This document shows, piece after piece, positions 41,143 through 53,208 of a stretch of DNA of 64,000 nt (positions are counted from its first letter, which is position 1; every line of letters begins with the position of its first letter). The notes under the pieces were generated by a model. The model saw nothing but the letters and a program-made list of their open reading frames with translations, searched no databases and had not been told where the DNA came from. A program made the translations under genes and the position numbers. The stretch lies in NCBI GenBank assembly GCA_023334545.1, contig JAADVB010000009.1:94803-158802 (forward strand). The letters are read 5' to 3'. Source of the stretch: Salisapilia sapeloensis. Taxonomy: Eukaryota > Oomycota > Peronosporomycetes > Peronosporales > Salisapiliaceae.

Positions 41143-42042
41143 CTAGTTGATAGAATGTCGCTGCAACATGGCGGTAACTGCACTGCACAGGTCTTTTGCA
41201 TCGACCATGGCCTTTTGCAACGCCTCGGATCGAGTCGGTTGTTTCGACAAATGAGCGTGGAGGAGCTCGAGATTGTCGTGCACGCGTTGGACACTGTCCT
41301 GCAAGGTGGAGAGTTGCACAAGCATTTCCTCTCGAGAGGAAAAGTTGCGTGCCATTTGCTTTTCCGTTCGAGCAACGTTGCCTTGCAGTTGAGTCAGTTC
41401 GTTCAGTAAGAGGCGAAAATCCTCTTCTTTTTCCATGACAATATGCTGCTGCTCTTGGAGCAGCACCATGCATTTGATCGTATTCGTTTTAGAAAGCGTG
41501 CGTAAGGATGTGGCGTCATCTGGGGTCTTGCCTTTAATGACTAAGCGGAGGGCGTTAGAGGATACACCTAGAACATTGGACAGTCGCGACTTGACTTGGG
41601 AGACAGTTGTTTCTTCACTGAAGCGAAGATCGTACTTAGATTTGCCTCTCATGGCCTGGATTAGAATAGTCGAATCGTCATCTTGTGGAATGGAGGACTC
41701 CGAAGACGGGAATGTTAGGGGAATAGATGCTTTTGTCGGTTGGGGTGGAGTCTCCACGGTGTCAGTCGATTTGATACTGACTTTGGCAGCTTGCTTGGGC
41801 TGATGTGAGTTATGGTAGCTCTTGTTGAGCAATAGCATGAGCTTACATTTGCCCGGAAGAGTTTCTGGAAGCGGATCACGGAGCTCACGACCACGATAAA
41901 TGAGCTTCTGGTGATCAGGCGAGATGTTCCATTTATCCTGAACTGCCTGCTGAATATGAGAAAGAGTCCGCTGCTGACCAGGGTCGATTGTAACCGTTAA
42001 AGACTCCCGTCCGTGCACCACGGTCGCCTCCTGGATGACCAT
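41143..42042 (-). CDS. Ubiquitin-like plus BAG-like co-chaperone protein
   Basis: 299 residues, single exon, ATG 42042. Residues about 1-75 are a ubiquitin-like fold (LTVTIDPGQQRTLSHIQQAV, KLIYRGRELRD). Residues about 122-195 look like a second ubiquitin-like domain (ILIQAMRGKSKYDLRF, VSQVKSRLSNVLGVSS, RLVIKGK). The last 95 residues are helical. The final helices resemble a BAG domain (LVQLSTLQDSVQRVHDNLELL), which binds the Hsp70 nucleotide-binding domain. A single Ubl before a BAG domain is known from BAG1; two Ubl copies would be unusual. The BAG call rests on pattern only. Possible role: linking Hsp70 clients to the proteasome. Confidence 0.7.
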   Translation of the reverse strand: MVIQEATVVHGRESLTVTIDPGQQRTLSHIQQAVQDKWNISPDHQKLIYRGRELRDPLPETLPGKCKLMLLLNKSYHNSHQPKQAAKVSIKSTDTVETPPQPTKASIPLTFPSSESSIPQDDDSTILIQAMRGKSKYDLRFSEETTVSQVKSRLSNVLGVSSNALRLVIKGKTPDDATSLRTLSKTNTIKCMVLLQEQQHIVMEKEEDFRLLLNELTQLQGNVARTEKQMARNFSSREEMLVQLSTLQDSVQRVHDNLELLHAHLSKQPTRSEALQKAMVDAKDLCSAVTAMLQRHSIN

Positions 42043-42116
42043 AGCAATTTTGAGTTAGGGAGCATATTTATCAATTAATATATTTATATATAAGTAGTTT
42101 GAACCTAATCACACAA

Positions 42117-42188
42117 GGGCATGTAGCGCAGTGGTAGCGCGTCCGCTTTGCAAGCGGAAGGCCCCGGGTTCAATCCCCGGCTTGTCCA
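42117..42188 (+). tRNA. tRNA-Ala(TGC)
   Basis: Complete cloverleaf. Acceptor GGGCATG (42117-42123) pairs with CTTGTCC (42181-42187) with one U:U and one G:U, followed by discriminator A. The D arm is GCGC...GCGC. The anticodon stem TCCGC/GCGGA encloses loop TTTGCAA with anticodon TGC at 42149-42151. A five-base variable loop leads to T arm CCGGG TTCAATC CCCGG. No intron. Internal A and B boxes are intact (GGTTCAATCC type B box). Confidence 0.95.
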
Positions 42189-42189
42189 C

Positions 42190-42203
42190 TTTTTATTTTT
42201 TTT
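42190..42203 (+). terminator. Pol III T-run terminator of tRNA-Ala
   Basis: Five T, one A, then eight T immediately after the tRNA. Confidence 0.85.
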
Positions 42204-42837
42204 GTTAGCGCTACCGAAATTGGGTCGCATTTTATGTGATGCACTATGCGTCCTTATCGTGGAAAGATTTCGAGGCGAAAATCGACCGTTTCGGTTCTGA
42301 AGTGACTACCACACCATGCTGTTTAAATAAGCCAATATTGGAAGCAAGTACAACCTAGCCTCAACCAAAGGCTTCATTATTAATTGAAAGGTTGTACTCA
42401 ATGCTTAGGTTATAATGAACGCCCTATAGTGCTAAAGACGTTAGCATATAAAAAGTCAAGCACTGGATCTGTCTAGTAGCAATAGTAGACGGACACCCTG
42501 GCAAGTTCAATGCCGTTTGTGCTCATGTTAAGCAATTTTGGGTGAGTATATCGATGAAGTCGACCCATTTTATTCAGTAAAAACCATATCCCGTTCAATA
42601 CAGAGTAGTGCTGAGCCCGAAACTCGCATCACTTTCGAATGATATTTCGCGCCTATCTGTGTTTGATCCAATCTTGAAAAGGCACTTTAATGGAGCTTCA
42701 ATAGCATGGAGGTGATCTCCTACATGTCCGCATGCAAAGACAGCACAACTTTACAACCTCAAACAAATGAATCGAAAGATAGTTTGCATTGAATGCAACA
42801 CGAAGTTTGTTTTGGTTCCACTACATCCGTCTTTTTA
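42204..42837. other. Spacer, no gene seen
   Basis: 634 bp, AT-rich, between tRNA-Ala and the acid phosphatase stop. Confidence 0.5.
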
Positions 42838-44395
42838 TCAGGCGTAGCAGTTGCGGCCTTTGCTACCAAACTTGGGAATGTACCAGCAATGCTGCTCGTC
42901 GATGCCGCCGACGACACTTTTGTCAATGTCCATATTCATCACCCAAGAATCGTCGAAAGTGAAGAAGCGTGCTTGAAGCCAATTTTCACTCATTGCGAGC
43001 GAGAAGATTCCGTATGGGTAGTTGCCCGCTGACCACACATTTTCAATATAGTCTTTGGCATACGGAGGCGTTCCCGACGGAGACTCGTTTTGAATGCCAC
43101 CTCCCGCTCCGTTCTCAATAAAGTGTGTCTACAAAGAAATTGGGTTAGTAGGCACATGTGGCAGGCATAGTAACTGGCCTTCGCGTACCTTGAAAGCGGC
43201 GTAGTCGTGCTTCTCTCCGTGAGTATGACCGAACATAAACAGCTGAACTCCCAATCCATCCAGGAGCTCTCGCCATTCCTCAGCCTTTTCTGGAGCGTAG
43301 TGATTGTATGGACCATAGTGAGTGTTGACAAGCTTCCATGTTGCAGTTGAGGCTTTCACGGCTTCCTTTAGTTGCTGCCGAGAATCCATTGCCCAGTCCT
43401 TTAACTGTTTCATGCATGCGTCGTACATGCCTGTGTTACCACCAGCACAATACTTATCACCACGCATTACGTTTTCGCAACTATCGTCGTCACCACCGGC
43501 ATATCCGTAGCACTGGCAGCAAATCTGAGTCGCTCCGTGCGAATCGGCATCATTCGTATCCTAATGGCTAATTGTAAGCACATGATATAAAAGCGGAAGC
43601 AGAGCTATGTACCATATTGAAAATGTCCGCTCGGAGACCAGTTGCTGGGTCCTCTAGTGAGTGGACGAAGAAGTGATCTGGAAGGCGCCACCGGTTGTCG
43701 TTTGGACTGACGTACTCCGATTGCAGAGCAAACTTTTGGTTTAGATGATAAATCAATTCTTCACTCGAACTGCATTCTGTCGGCACATCATTCTGTGAGC
43801 AAATGTAGCTCGCACCGCCATAGTCGTGGTTTCCAAGCACATTGATCCATGGGATACCCTGTAAACTAGCGTCTGCGTACTTCTTTTCGAATGTCTCTTC
43901 AAAGCGATATGCTTGGTCCGTCGAGCTCATAAGACCTAGCCAGTAGAAGTTATCACCATGACTAATGATCACCGATGGCTTTGGCTGAGCTTCTGCAGCA
44001 GCGAGACCAAGCAGCGAAGCTGTATATTCCATTGCGTTGTAGTCCTTGATCGTATACGTGTCGCGACGCGAGCAGCAGGAGCCTCCTTTTTTCATGATAG
44101 TTCTTCCCCAGTCACCAATGGCAAGTGCTGTTATCGAATACGTCTCACTCGTCGGGTTTGGCAACTTCATCTCCTTTTCTAAATCACTCTCTTTCCTCGT
44201 TTTGTTAAACGTCGATAGATGGGGTTTTGTTATGCTGCGAGGCTTCGACGTGGCATCAGGTTCGGGTCTATCATCTTGACTTTCGTTTAGCTTTGCTGGC
44301 GCTTGGTTTCCGACCGTAAGTACGAGCGATAATACTGTGGCGACAATGACAAGCAGAGAGAGGACTGCGATGGCAATAATACGTCTGCGAGCCAT
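42838..44395 (-). CDS. Purple acid phosphatase (ACP5-type metallophosphoesterase), three exons
   Basis: Exons 44395-43613, 43560-43189 and 43128-42838, with introns of 52 and 60 nt, give 481 residues. All five metal-binding blocks are visible: GDWG, GDNFYW, GNHDY, THYGPYNH and GHTHGEKH. These hold the binuclear Fe/Zn-type centre of tartrate-resistant acid phosphatases. Residues about 6-27 (IAIAVLSLLVIVATVLSLVLTV) are a signal-anchor helix, so the enzyme is probably type II, facing the ER lumen, vacuole or outside. A Cys-rich insert with CCQCYGYAGG and DDSCENV lies before the fourth block and a GSCCSRRDTY segment before the second. Likely role: phosphate release from organic esters. The 55984 phosphate transporter may use the product. 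Confidence 0.92.
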
Positions 44396-44961
44396 TGCTG
44401 AGGTTGCTTAAGACGGTAGCAGGCAAAACCAAGAATGAGAGAGTTGTGGGTCGAGGATAGATACTGTTTGAAAGATGCGGATGCGTGTGATCCAAGTCCT
44501 GCTGGAGTAGTAACTTGACAGAGATGAAGTGGCCCTATCTTTCACATTGGCATCTAGTATGAATGATGTAACAGCAGTCTACAAACTGGATGGAAAGCTT
44601 ACGCTTACAAGGATAGAATGTGAACCGCATCTTTTCTTCGTATGCACATCAGTCATCTTGCTACATCAATCTCGATATCCCGTGTCCAAGTTTTGTTGTC
44701 AAGGTACTATTCCTATATATTTGTACATTATTTGGCAAAGTTGGAGATCTGTAACCGACTAAGCTAATACTTGGCATTTAGTAATAGAGTCCTATTCAAT
44801 TTCTGTCTCTAGTCGTCAGAATATTTGTCATCTCTATATTCTAACTCGACCTCGTACTGACATTTGTAGTCCACTTTCATTCTATGAATAGATGGGTCAA
44901 GATTTTTATCACCGTGAATGGCCGTTGTTCGTCCGCTTAGACAATAGCAACGAATTGATCA
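44396..44961. other. Divergent spacer PAP/LRR, no gene seen
   Basis: 566 bp between two divergent starts; promoters of both genes. Confidence 0.5.
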
Positions 44962-47900
44962 ATGGATGCGCCACCACAAGGTCCGAATGTGGTACCACTT
45001 CTTCGAACAAAGCCAAAACTTGCAAATATATCTCAACGTAACAGCAGTCGTGCCTGTGCTGATGACGAGAAAGAGAAAACAACATCGCGCAAGCGAACTT
45101 CCGTTTCCAGTACTGCACACACACGAGCAAATGTTCGATCTGTGGCTCAAGTAAAGATTCTGGTAAAAAAGTCAAGAGAAAGAATTCAAGAAATTGAAAG
45201 CTCTCAGGTTTCCACGCACAAGATAAACCTTAATACCATCGATGATTCTCAGTATGCAGCAGCATGTACACCAATGCAAGATGAAGCTCAAATAGGACAA
45301 GAGGGGAAAAGCAAGATGCCATTGCTTGTTATCGATACGAAAGACATTGTATGGAAAGCGACAGTAAAAGATGACATCGAAAAATTTATGTATCCCAGTC
45401 TATGTCTGGAAACTTTGTACAGTGATAAATCGAATGAGGTAGATGATGCATATCCATCTGCGAGCGACGTCCAAGAGGTCCTGAGCAGCTCTACCGGAGT
45501 GGAATGGCGCACAGAGTCAAAGTACGTTCGACCAGAACAATCTGGACCAGAAGATAGCCATGTTCGCTCCACAAAGGAAGAATCATATCATGCGCGATTG
45601 GACAGGAGGTTGGATGTCGGCGAAGCAGTACTATGTAAAAGTGAGATTGGTGGCATGAAAATGATTCAGCTTTATGAACCCCCCGCGTCAGGTGTAAGGA
45701 CTTTGAAAGAACATGCTTCGTATCGACCTAGTACGGCAGGAAGGCTACAGCTAAAACCTGTTAATCACATTCATGGCAACAACTCGGGGGAAGGATCAAA
45801 GGAAATTAACGAGTACCAACAAACACATATGTGGAAGGTGCCGCGTACGAGAGAGTAAGTATTTACCAATGCACCGTTGTGATATCCATTAACGCGCCAT
45901 TTTTATGATGATAGAAATCTGAAAGCTATTCAAGATCATAGTACGACGCAAGGACAAATCAAGTGCTACCAGAATAAGCAAAAGCTGTTCGAAAAGTGGA
46001 AAAGAATCCAAGTATCGAATGATCATTTATCTGGAAACGACTATGATGCACAAATAGCATCAACTGTGGAGCCAGCATCGCCAAATACTCTATCACCACG
46101 ATCTGCTTTCTACAACGAGTGCATCCGCAATGATGTCCTCCCTGAACCACTTTTCTCCAGACTAAAAGCTGTCAAAGAAGTTCGGTCTCCTCTTCCCCCA
46201 CAAAAGCATAGAATGTCTCTTGCCACAGTTACAGCAACACTTGTTCAGTCTATTCGTGCACAGAGGGAGCAAGAAGGAGGCAATATGAAAACCAGTCGCA
46301 AGAAGGGTGCAAACCAAAAAGAGGCAAATGACTTGGCTCTTCACTTACAGCACTTTGGACTTGGTGATGCACGAACAAGAGCACTTGGAAAAGCACTAGG
46401 AGATTTCGTTCACATCCAAGTACTAAACTTGAGCAACAATCGGCTGACAGACGATTCGATCATATTTCTGCTGCAATGTCTTGAGAAAGCAAGCCTTAGT
46501 AGCGGTAACAATGTAGAGGAGGACAGTTCTATAAAGAAGAGACCTAACATGCCAAAACGATCGCATAGCATGCGTTCACTCAACCGAAATATGGTCCTTA
46601 AGTCTCTAAACCTCAGTCAGAATACCGTTGGCCAACGTGGCTGTGCTCAAATCGCACATTTCTTGGGTATTTGTCGCGCTTTATCAAAGCTAGATTTGTC
46701 TAGGATGAAGTTGAGAGACGGACAAGCGTTGGCACCATTGACAACAGCAATCGAATGCCATCCAAAGTTGCAAGTAGTGAATCTGTCACATAACGAAATT
46801 GGGGAAGAAGGTGGAAACTTACTTGGCGATATGATTTCGCAACCGACTTGTTATGTCCAAGAGCTTAACTTGTCATGGAACAAAATATGCAGATCGGGAG
46901 CCGTTGCCATCGGTCGAGCTATTCGTACAAACACAGCGCTGATTAAATTACAATTGGCAATGAATCGGTTCGGCGATGATGGTGGGGAACAGCTTGCGTA
47001 TTCAATGACAACAAACTCTTCATTGAAAGAGCTGGATTTGTGTCGAACTGCCATTGGCGGTCGGACTGCAGTCGCTTTTGGCTTCTATTTACGAAAAAAT
47101 AAAACTCTCGAGCGACTGGAGCTTCACGACAATACCTTGACTCTCATCGGCACCAAAGCACTAGTGCGCGCTGTAGCATTGGGATCCAAGTGCAGTATTG
47201 ATCTTTCTGTTCATGGCAATGAAACAAGGAGTGGTGAGAGAGATCCTGTGTTCGACTCAAGGTTTCCATCTAGGTCATCGCCATTCGTACTTCACCTCGA
47301 AGCTTCTCCCTATGAGTATGCTGTAGCGAGTGAGCTACTAGCTGCTGCTTTTACTTATCAACGCTGTCTGCTTTCGGATATCACCTACACTGACATTCGT
47401 GATGGTGAAGAACGAAAAACAAGTTTAATTCCGGCTGTGGAGCGTCTTTGCTTGCTCGACACAGTTGCAGAAAAGCGCTGGATATTGCCTCAGTATGGCA
47501 CGTTGGAGGTAAGCGCGAGCTTTCTACCACCTCCCATGCCCACTGCGAACAGCATTTTAAAAGAGAGTCGGTGCTTTGCACTTATCACTCTTATTAAACG
47601 CGCATTTTCATCTCGAGAGATGGCTACAATGCTAGATCTGGTGCTAGACGATCTCTACTTAACGACCGATCTAGCTTCGTACTTCATTTCGCAATTGAAA
47701 GGATGCATTCCGATAGTAGATATGATTGGAAAGTTGTGGTCGTGCTTGATCGATGGCGAAAATGCGTTTGACTTTCTCCAAAAGCATCTCCAACAATCGG
47801 AGCAACGCTACTTGATCAACACGTACGGAATGAGTACAATTCAGTTTACCACGGCTAATCCAACCGGGCAATGGTGTCTTGATCTTAGTGACAGCCATCA

Positions 47901-48846
47901 AAGACGAATTGCAGTTTGGTTTGCGATATTGAACGAGGTTGAGGTAGTTGAACACCAACGACTGAATTCAAAGCGAACGGATGCAGCACAGTTCGGCAAA
48001 GGGTATCGTTGGCGCAATGTGAGCTACAACAGTCGGCCGCTTCAGTTGACGTATGCATTTTTTAATTATTTGCCTCTCTCCGGCATTTTGCGTTTTGATT
48101 ATGCTTCGACAAGAAGACCAGAGGATGTGGAAACGGATGTTGCAATTACAAGCCAAGATGAAGTGCGTGGTATCATGAATTGTATTGGAGCGGAAGTATT
48201 CTCCATTTACATTCCGATCGCAAAGCGTAAAGATTTGCGGTATCAACTAGTGTTGTTTCATGTTGCTATTGGCGGCAAGAATATTATGAGTGAAACCGCA
48301 CACTACATTTTACAGAACTTCCCCAAGAATTATGAAAACTGTCGTCTAAAGCTTTTGATATCACTACATCGGTACTTATTGGATTTGGAAAATCTCGGAG
48401 GCCTTCTAGATCGACTACATGCAGCAGACCGACAGAAGGTGTATGTGATACTAGGTTACTTGAACTGCCTGAATCCGTTGGTCATCGATATGGACTATGA
48501 AATTGATTTTGAGCATGATGATGAGAAGAACCTGTTACGATCATTCGTGGAGCTGTCGATCGCATGTCCAATGGATGTTATTCGCATCGAAAGTGATAGA
48601 TCGGACGTACTTGTCATTTACTCCATGTACCAAAACAACTCTGTACCAGTGAAGGGTAAAATGTTCTTTCGCTATATATCTCATCCGCTACCGTCGCGGG
48701 TAGAATGGCTCAAAGCTCGAGTACCAATTTTTCGCTGCTTTTTATGCGGATCGCGTCTACGGTCCTTACCAGAAAGCGACCTCCTGTCGTATGCGATTTG
48801 TAGCAATAATGTTACTCCTATAACTCCTACAACATCAAATATATAG
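44962..48846 (+). CDS. Large LRR (ribonuclease-inhibitor-type) protein, two exons
   Basis: Exons 44962-45854 and 45915-48846 with a 60-nt intron (GTAAGT..GATAG) give 1274 residues. The first 440 residues are polar and disordered with some Lys/Arg helix. Residues about 440-730 hold at least eight RI-type leucine-rich repeats: VLNLSNNRLTDDSI, LKSLNLSQNTVGQRG, LDLSRMKLRDG, VVNLSHNEIGEEGG, ELNLSWNKICRSG and LELHDNTLTLIG. The last 540 residues form a helical, hydrophobic-rich globular region with many conserved-looking Tyr/Phe/Leu and no domain I recognise. There is no NB-ARC or kinase motif, so it is not an NLR. A scaffold or regulator role is inferred from the LRR only. Confidence 0.8.
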
Positions 48847-49004
48847 ACAGGACTAGTACCGTCGAATTTCCCAAGTTTCCATTGCGTACACGTGATATCC
48901 ATCTTTACAAGATCGGATACTTGGCTACACTTTTGCTATATTAAATGCGCAATTCCTATTAAATACGCATAACACTAATTCTGAACACGAAAACACGAAT
49001 CGAG

Positions 49005-51028
49005 ATGGTTGGTACGCGTCGGAAGCGTGGAGAGGCTCCTGCTGCTTCTATCGATGGCGATACAGCTCCAGATACCTCTAAAAGTACCAATACAGATGTA
49101 CCGAGTACTTTAGATAAGGAAGAGTCGCCTAGTGTACCTAAAGAGGAGGAAGAGTCATCAGATGAGGAAGGGCCTCCGCTACCGATGCCAGAACCCACTC
49201 CTGCCGCAAAGAAACGCCGCAAAGAACTTGCATTCGAGTCTATCTATGTTAAAAACCTTCCGAGCGCTGCCATGTACGAGAAAAGCTACATGCACCGCGA
49301 CGTCGTGACGCACGTGGTCGTGGCACAGGAGCCTCAGTTCCTCATTACAGCCAGCCGAGACGGTCACGTAAAATTTTGGAAGAAGATGAGCCAAGGCATC
49401 GAGTTTGTTAAGCACTACAAGGCCCATGTCGATGAGATTCTAGGTCTATCCGTGTCCATGGACGGTTACCGCCTCATTTCGACCTCTGCCGACAAGACCA
49501 TGAAATTTTATGACGTCCTAGGGTTTGACATGGTCAACATGCTCACCATTCCCTTTACTCCATCTCACTGCTGCTGGATCTACCAGACTGGAGCAGCCGA
49601 CCCGAAGGTCGTGGTGGCGGATCGAGACGAACCGATTCTAAGGGTCTTTAATGCAGAAAGTAGCACGTCGAATCCGTTGCAGGTCATTGACAAGATCCAT
49701 CGCGGAGTAGTGACCTGCCTAGCATTCAACAGTGTATTTAATATGGTTGTCAGTAGCGATACAAAGGGTCATATCGAATACTGGAGCGCATCGACGTATC
49801 ACTCGGCAAGTAAAAGTGACGGCCTTCAGTTTAAATTCAAAGGCGAGACGGATTTATATGAACTAGCAAAGAAAAAGACACAAGCGACATCTATTGACAT
49901 TAGCCGTGATGGTCAGAACATTGTCGTCACGGCTGCAGACGACTGCGTTCGTGTCTTTCGATTCGCAAGTGGCAAGCTCCGTCGAGCGTATGACGAAAGC
50001 GTTACCGTGATGGAAGATGCCATGGCCGATGGGACGCTTCAGCTAGAATCGTCCGACTTTGGTCGACGACTGGCGGTCGAGAAGGAACTAAAGGACTCTC
50101 GATCCTGCGGAAATTGTATCTTTGACGAGTCAGGACACTTTATTCTCTACTCGACACTTGCAGGCGTGAAGGTCGTGAACATCGAGACGAACCACGTCGT
50201 CCGGGTGTTGGGCAAGGTAGAACACTCCGACCGGTTCGTCCACCTCGCGCTCTTCCAAGGAACACCCAAGGTGAACTCTCAGATGGAGAAGCACCTCGCT
50301 TCGTCTCAAAAAGGACGTAAGACGGAGATCATGTCGGATGACTTTGCCGACAAGAAACGCGCGACGGACCCGACGCTTTTCTGTACTTCGTTCAAGAAAC
50401 ACCGTTTCTTCCTCTTCAGTGGGCGGGAGCCAGCAGAAGAGAGAGATGTGTTCAACGAAAAGCCGACTCTGGATGAATCGCAGGTCGCGACGGATGGTGC
50501 AGACGTCATGGGCGAGAAGGCAGTGCTCCATACGACCATGGGCGACATTGTGATTCGATTGTTCAGCAAAGAGTGTCCGAAGACGATTGAAAACTTTTGT
50601 ACGCATGCTAGGAACGGGTACTATGACAACGTCATTTTCCACCGCGTGATCAAAAACTTTATGGTCCAGACGGGAGATCCACTCGGGGATGGTACTGGAG
50701 GTGAAAGCATTTGGGGAGGTGAATTTGAAGACGAGTTCAACCGGAATCTACGTCACGACCGAGCGTTCACCGTCTCTGTACGTACTCGATAGCGAATTGA
50801 CTTGATAAGTACTCACTTTTGTGGTAGATGGCGAACGCTGGACCGAATACGAACGGATCGCAGTTCTTTATCACGACGGTGCCGACGCCGTGGCTCGACA
50901 ATAAACACACTGTATTCGGCCGAGTCGAGCATGGGAGTGACACCGTCTCCACGATCGAACAGACACCCACAGACAAGTACGATCGTCCGGAAGATGACAT
51001 TAAGATCATTAACATTGACATTTCGTAA
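49005..51028 (+). CDS. PPWD1: Cyclophilin with WD40 repeats (PPWD1 type), two exons
   Basis: Exons 49005-50777 and 50828-51028, joined by a 50-nt intron in frame, give 657 residues, close to human PPWD1. After an acidic tail come WD repeats: [20 protein letters not shown], then [15 protein letters not shown] and [11 protein letters not shown]. The C-terminal cyclophilin runs from about 505. [15 protein letters not shown] leads to [14 protein letters not shown] with the catalytic Arg. The splice completes [20 protein letters not shown], then [11 protein letters not shown] with the drug-site Trp. It is a peptidyl-prolyl isomerase of the late spliceosome. An intron inside the isomerase domain separates the last two catalytic blocks. 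Confidence 0.95.
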
Positions 51029-51132
51029 AAGAGCCGTTAATTGTTGCAATCGACGCTACATTTCAGTTGCTATCAAGAAAGAAATCGTATTGAAGTTCAT
51101 CCTCAAAAGATTTTTTCTTACAAGGAAGAAGG

Positions 51133-52517
51133 ATGCGCTTCGTGCTTGGTGTCGCCCTCGTAGGACTCTTGTCTACTCCAACTGCATTCGCAGAGGATGG
51201 AGACGCCTCTCCTGTGTACTTGCCTCACTTTCCTACCTTAAATAACGCCAATTGCCACACGTTCTCGAGTGAGAACGAGTGCAAGACGAACCACTGCACC
51301 TGGTGCGTGTCTTCTGCTGTCAAGTCCTCTTGCTACAGCGAGGAGGAAGCAAAGTCACTGCCACCGTCCATCTTCCGCTGTGATAAGGCGGAGGAGACGG
51401 AAGGTCAGTGGGTGCTCACGAGTACTCCTGTCGACGAGGAAGGATACCGATCCCTCTTCACTGCGTGGAAAGCGACGCATGAGAAAAAGTATGCCTCCGA
51501 CTTGGAGGACGAAAAGCGGGCTAGCATCTTCCGTGCGAGCGTTGAGCAAGTTGCCAACCACAACTCCCGAAACGACGTCTCCTACACGCTGGAGCTGAAT
51601 GAGTTCGCCGACACGACATGGTACGTACTGTTGTTATCATTATGCTTCACGAGAAGCTCATACAGTTCATGTATCTTGTTAACAGTTAGCTAACTTTTAT
51701 ACTGAAATGATCTGATAACAGGGATGAGTTCCAGGATCTCTACCTCGGAGCTCCTCAGCACTGTTCAGCAACGCACACGAGGTAGATACCATTCTCTTTA
51801 TGATATAAATGCATTATACTGACAATATCTCGTAGCAACATCGACCTGTCGGCTGCGGATGCGCCAGAAGAGAAGGACTGGCGTGATGGCGGATACGTTT
51901 CTCCCGTGAAGAACCAAGGCAAGTGCGGTTCATGCTGGTCCTTCTCGACGACCGGGTGCCTCGAGAGTCACGTCTTGATTAAGCACAAGAAGTTGGTCCT
52001 ACTCTCAGAGCAGAATCTCATGGACTGTGCGACGAACTTTGACAATCACGGATGCGACGGTGGTCTCCCGTCCCACGCATTTGAGTACGTCAAGTACAAT
52101 GGCGGATTGGACACGGAGAGCACGTACCCATACGAGATGAAGCAAGGCAAGTGCAAGTTCAACGAGTACCACATTGGTGTCCAAGTGGACGAGGTGGTGA
52201 ACATCACTTCGACGGACGAAGGGCAGTTGAAGGCTGCCGTTGGATCCACTGGACCTGTGAGTGTGGCGTTCCAAGTGGTAGACGACTTCCGGTTTTACAA
52301 GAGTGGCGTGTACTCTTCGAAAGAGTGTCGCGCGGGCGAGAAGGACGTGAACCACGCGGTGCTGGCGGTCGGATATGGCACGGCCGCGGACATGAAGCAC
52401 TGGATCGTCAAGAACAGTTGGGGTCCAAAGTGGGGCAGCAACGGATACTTCCAGATTGAACGCGGTGCCAACATGTGTGGCATCGGCACGTGCGCTTCTT
52501 ACCCTGTGATTCACTAA
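51133..52517 (+). CDS. Papain-like cysteine protease (C1A) with cysteine-rich prodomain
   Basis: Exons 51133-51620, 51722-51781 and 51836-52517 (introns 101 and 54 nt) give 409 residues. Signal peptide 1-20 ends PTAFA. Residues about 36-80 carry six or seven cysteines in a PSI-like pattern (CHTFSSENECKTNHCTWC.....C) not usual before papain domains. An I29 inhibitor prodomain follows (SLFTAWKATHEKKYASDLED, LNEFADTTWDEF). The mature C1 domain has QGKCGSCWSFS with catalytic Cys near 215, VNHAVLAVGYG with His near 356 and VKNSWGPKWG with Asn near 375, and GCDGGLPSHAF. It is secreted or lysosomal. Oomycetes use such proteases in nutrition and host interaction. Confidence 0.93.
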
Positions 52518-53208
52518 GATGAAAGTGGAGAAAGCTTGCAGATGGCAAAGGTCATAAACGAATCAAAGTTGGTTTGAAGTCGTTTACTTTATAGCTGCTG
52601 TATTGTGCTGCGTCTAGGCTAAGGACAGGGAAGTAGTCAGGGCGAGTCTTTCAATTTTAGTTACAGTCCCTCGTTGCGGATGTGATAGCAACTTGATAGG
52701 CCACATATTAATGGTGGCTACCGATCGTTTCTAGTGCGCAATTAGGACGACTTTGCCTCTTTATTAACTTTGTTCACATTCACCGCGAGAATGTTTCTCG
52801 TAAGAATGTCTTACCTATGGACAGCTTGCGTCCACCACTTACCTGGTTCGCGTGCCATCATCGAATTAGATTACTTTTACCAAGAAACACATTCCAACCT
52901 TTTCTAGTTTCGCCATAATACCACGATACTACCTATGTCATTAAGTACAGGTAAAGTATATCATACTTAATCATTCTCAGGCCATTTCTTCGTTCATAGT
53001 CATTATCGAGAGGGAATAACCGACTATTCGTACCATAAAGCGATGGACAGAATTTTTTGCTCAGATTCTGTATTCCTCTCGCGTCCGTACGTATCGACCT
53101 TCGCTTTTCTCGATACGTCTGCGACGCATCTCGACACCCATTGCATTGTCGTTTCATCTAGTCTAACTAGATCCTACTATCTCCACATCTCCTTACGCCA
53201 AAGACACC
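52518..53208. other. Spacer, no gene seen
   Basis: 691 bp before the zinc transporter; AT-rich, with its promoter. No ORF of note. Confidence 0.5.

Noticed and set aside
47968-48246. Minus-strand ORF in the LRR gene
   Set aside because: Antisense shadow of the long LRR frame.
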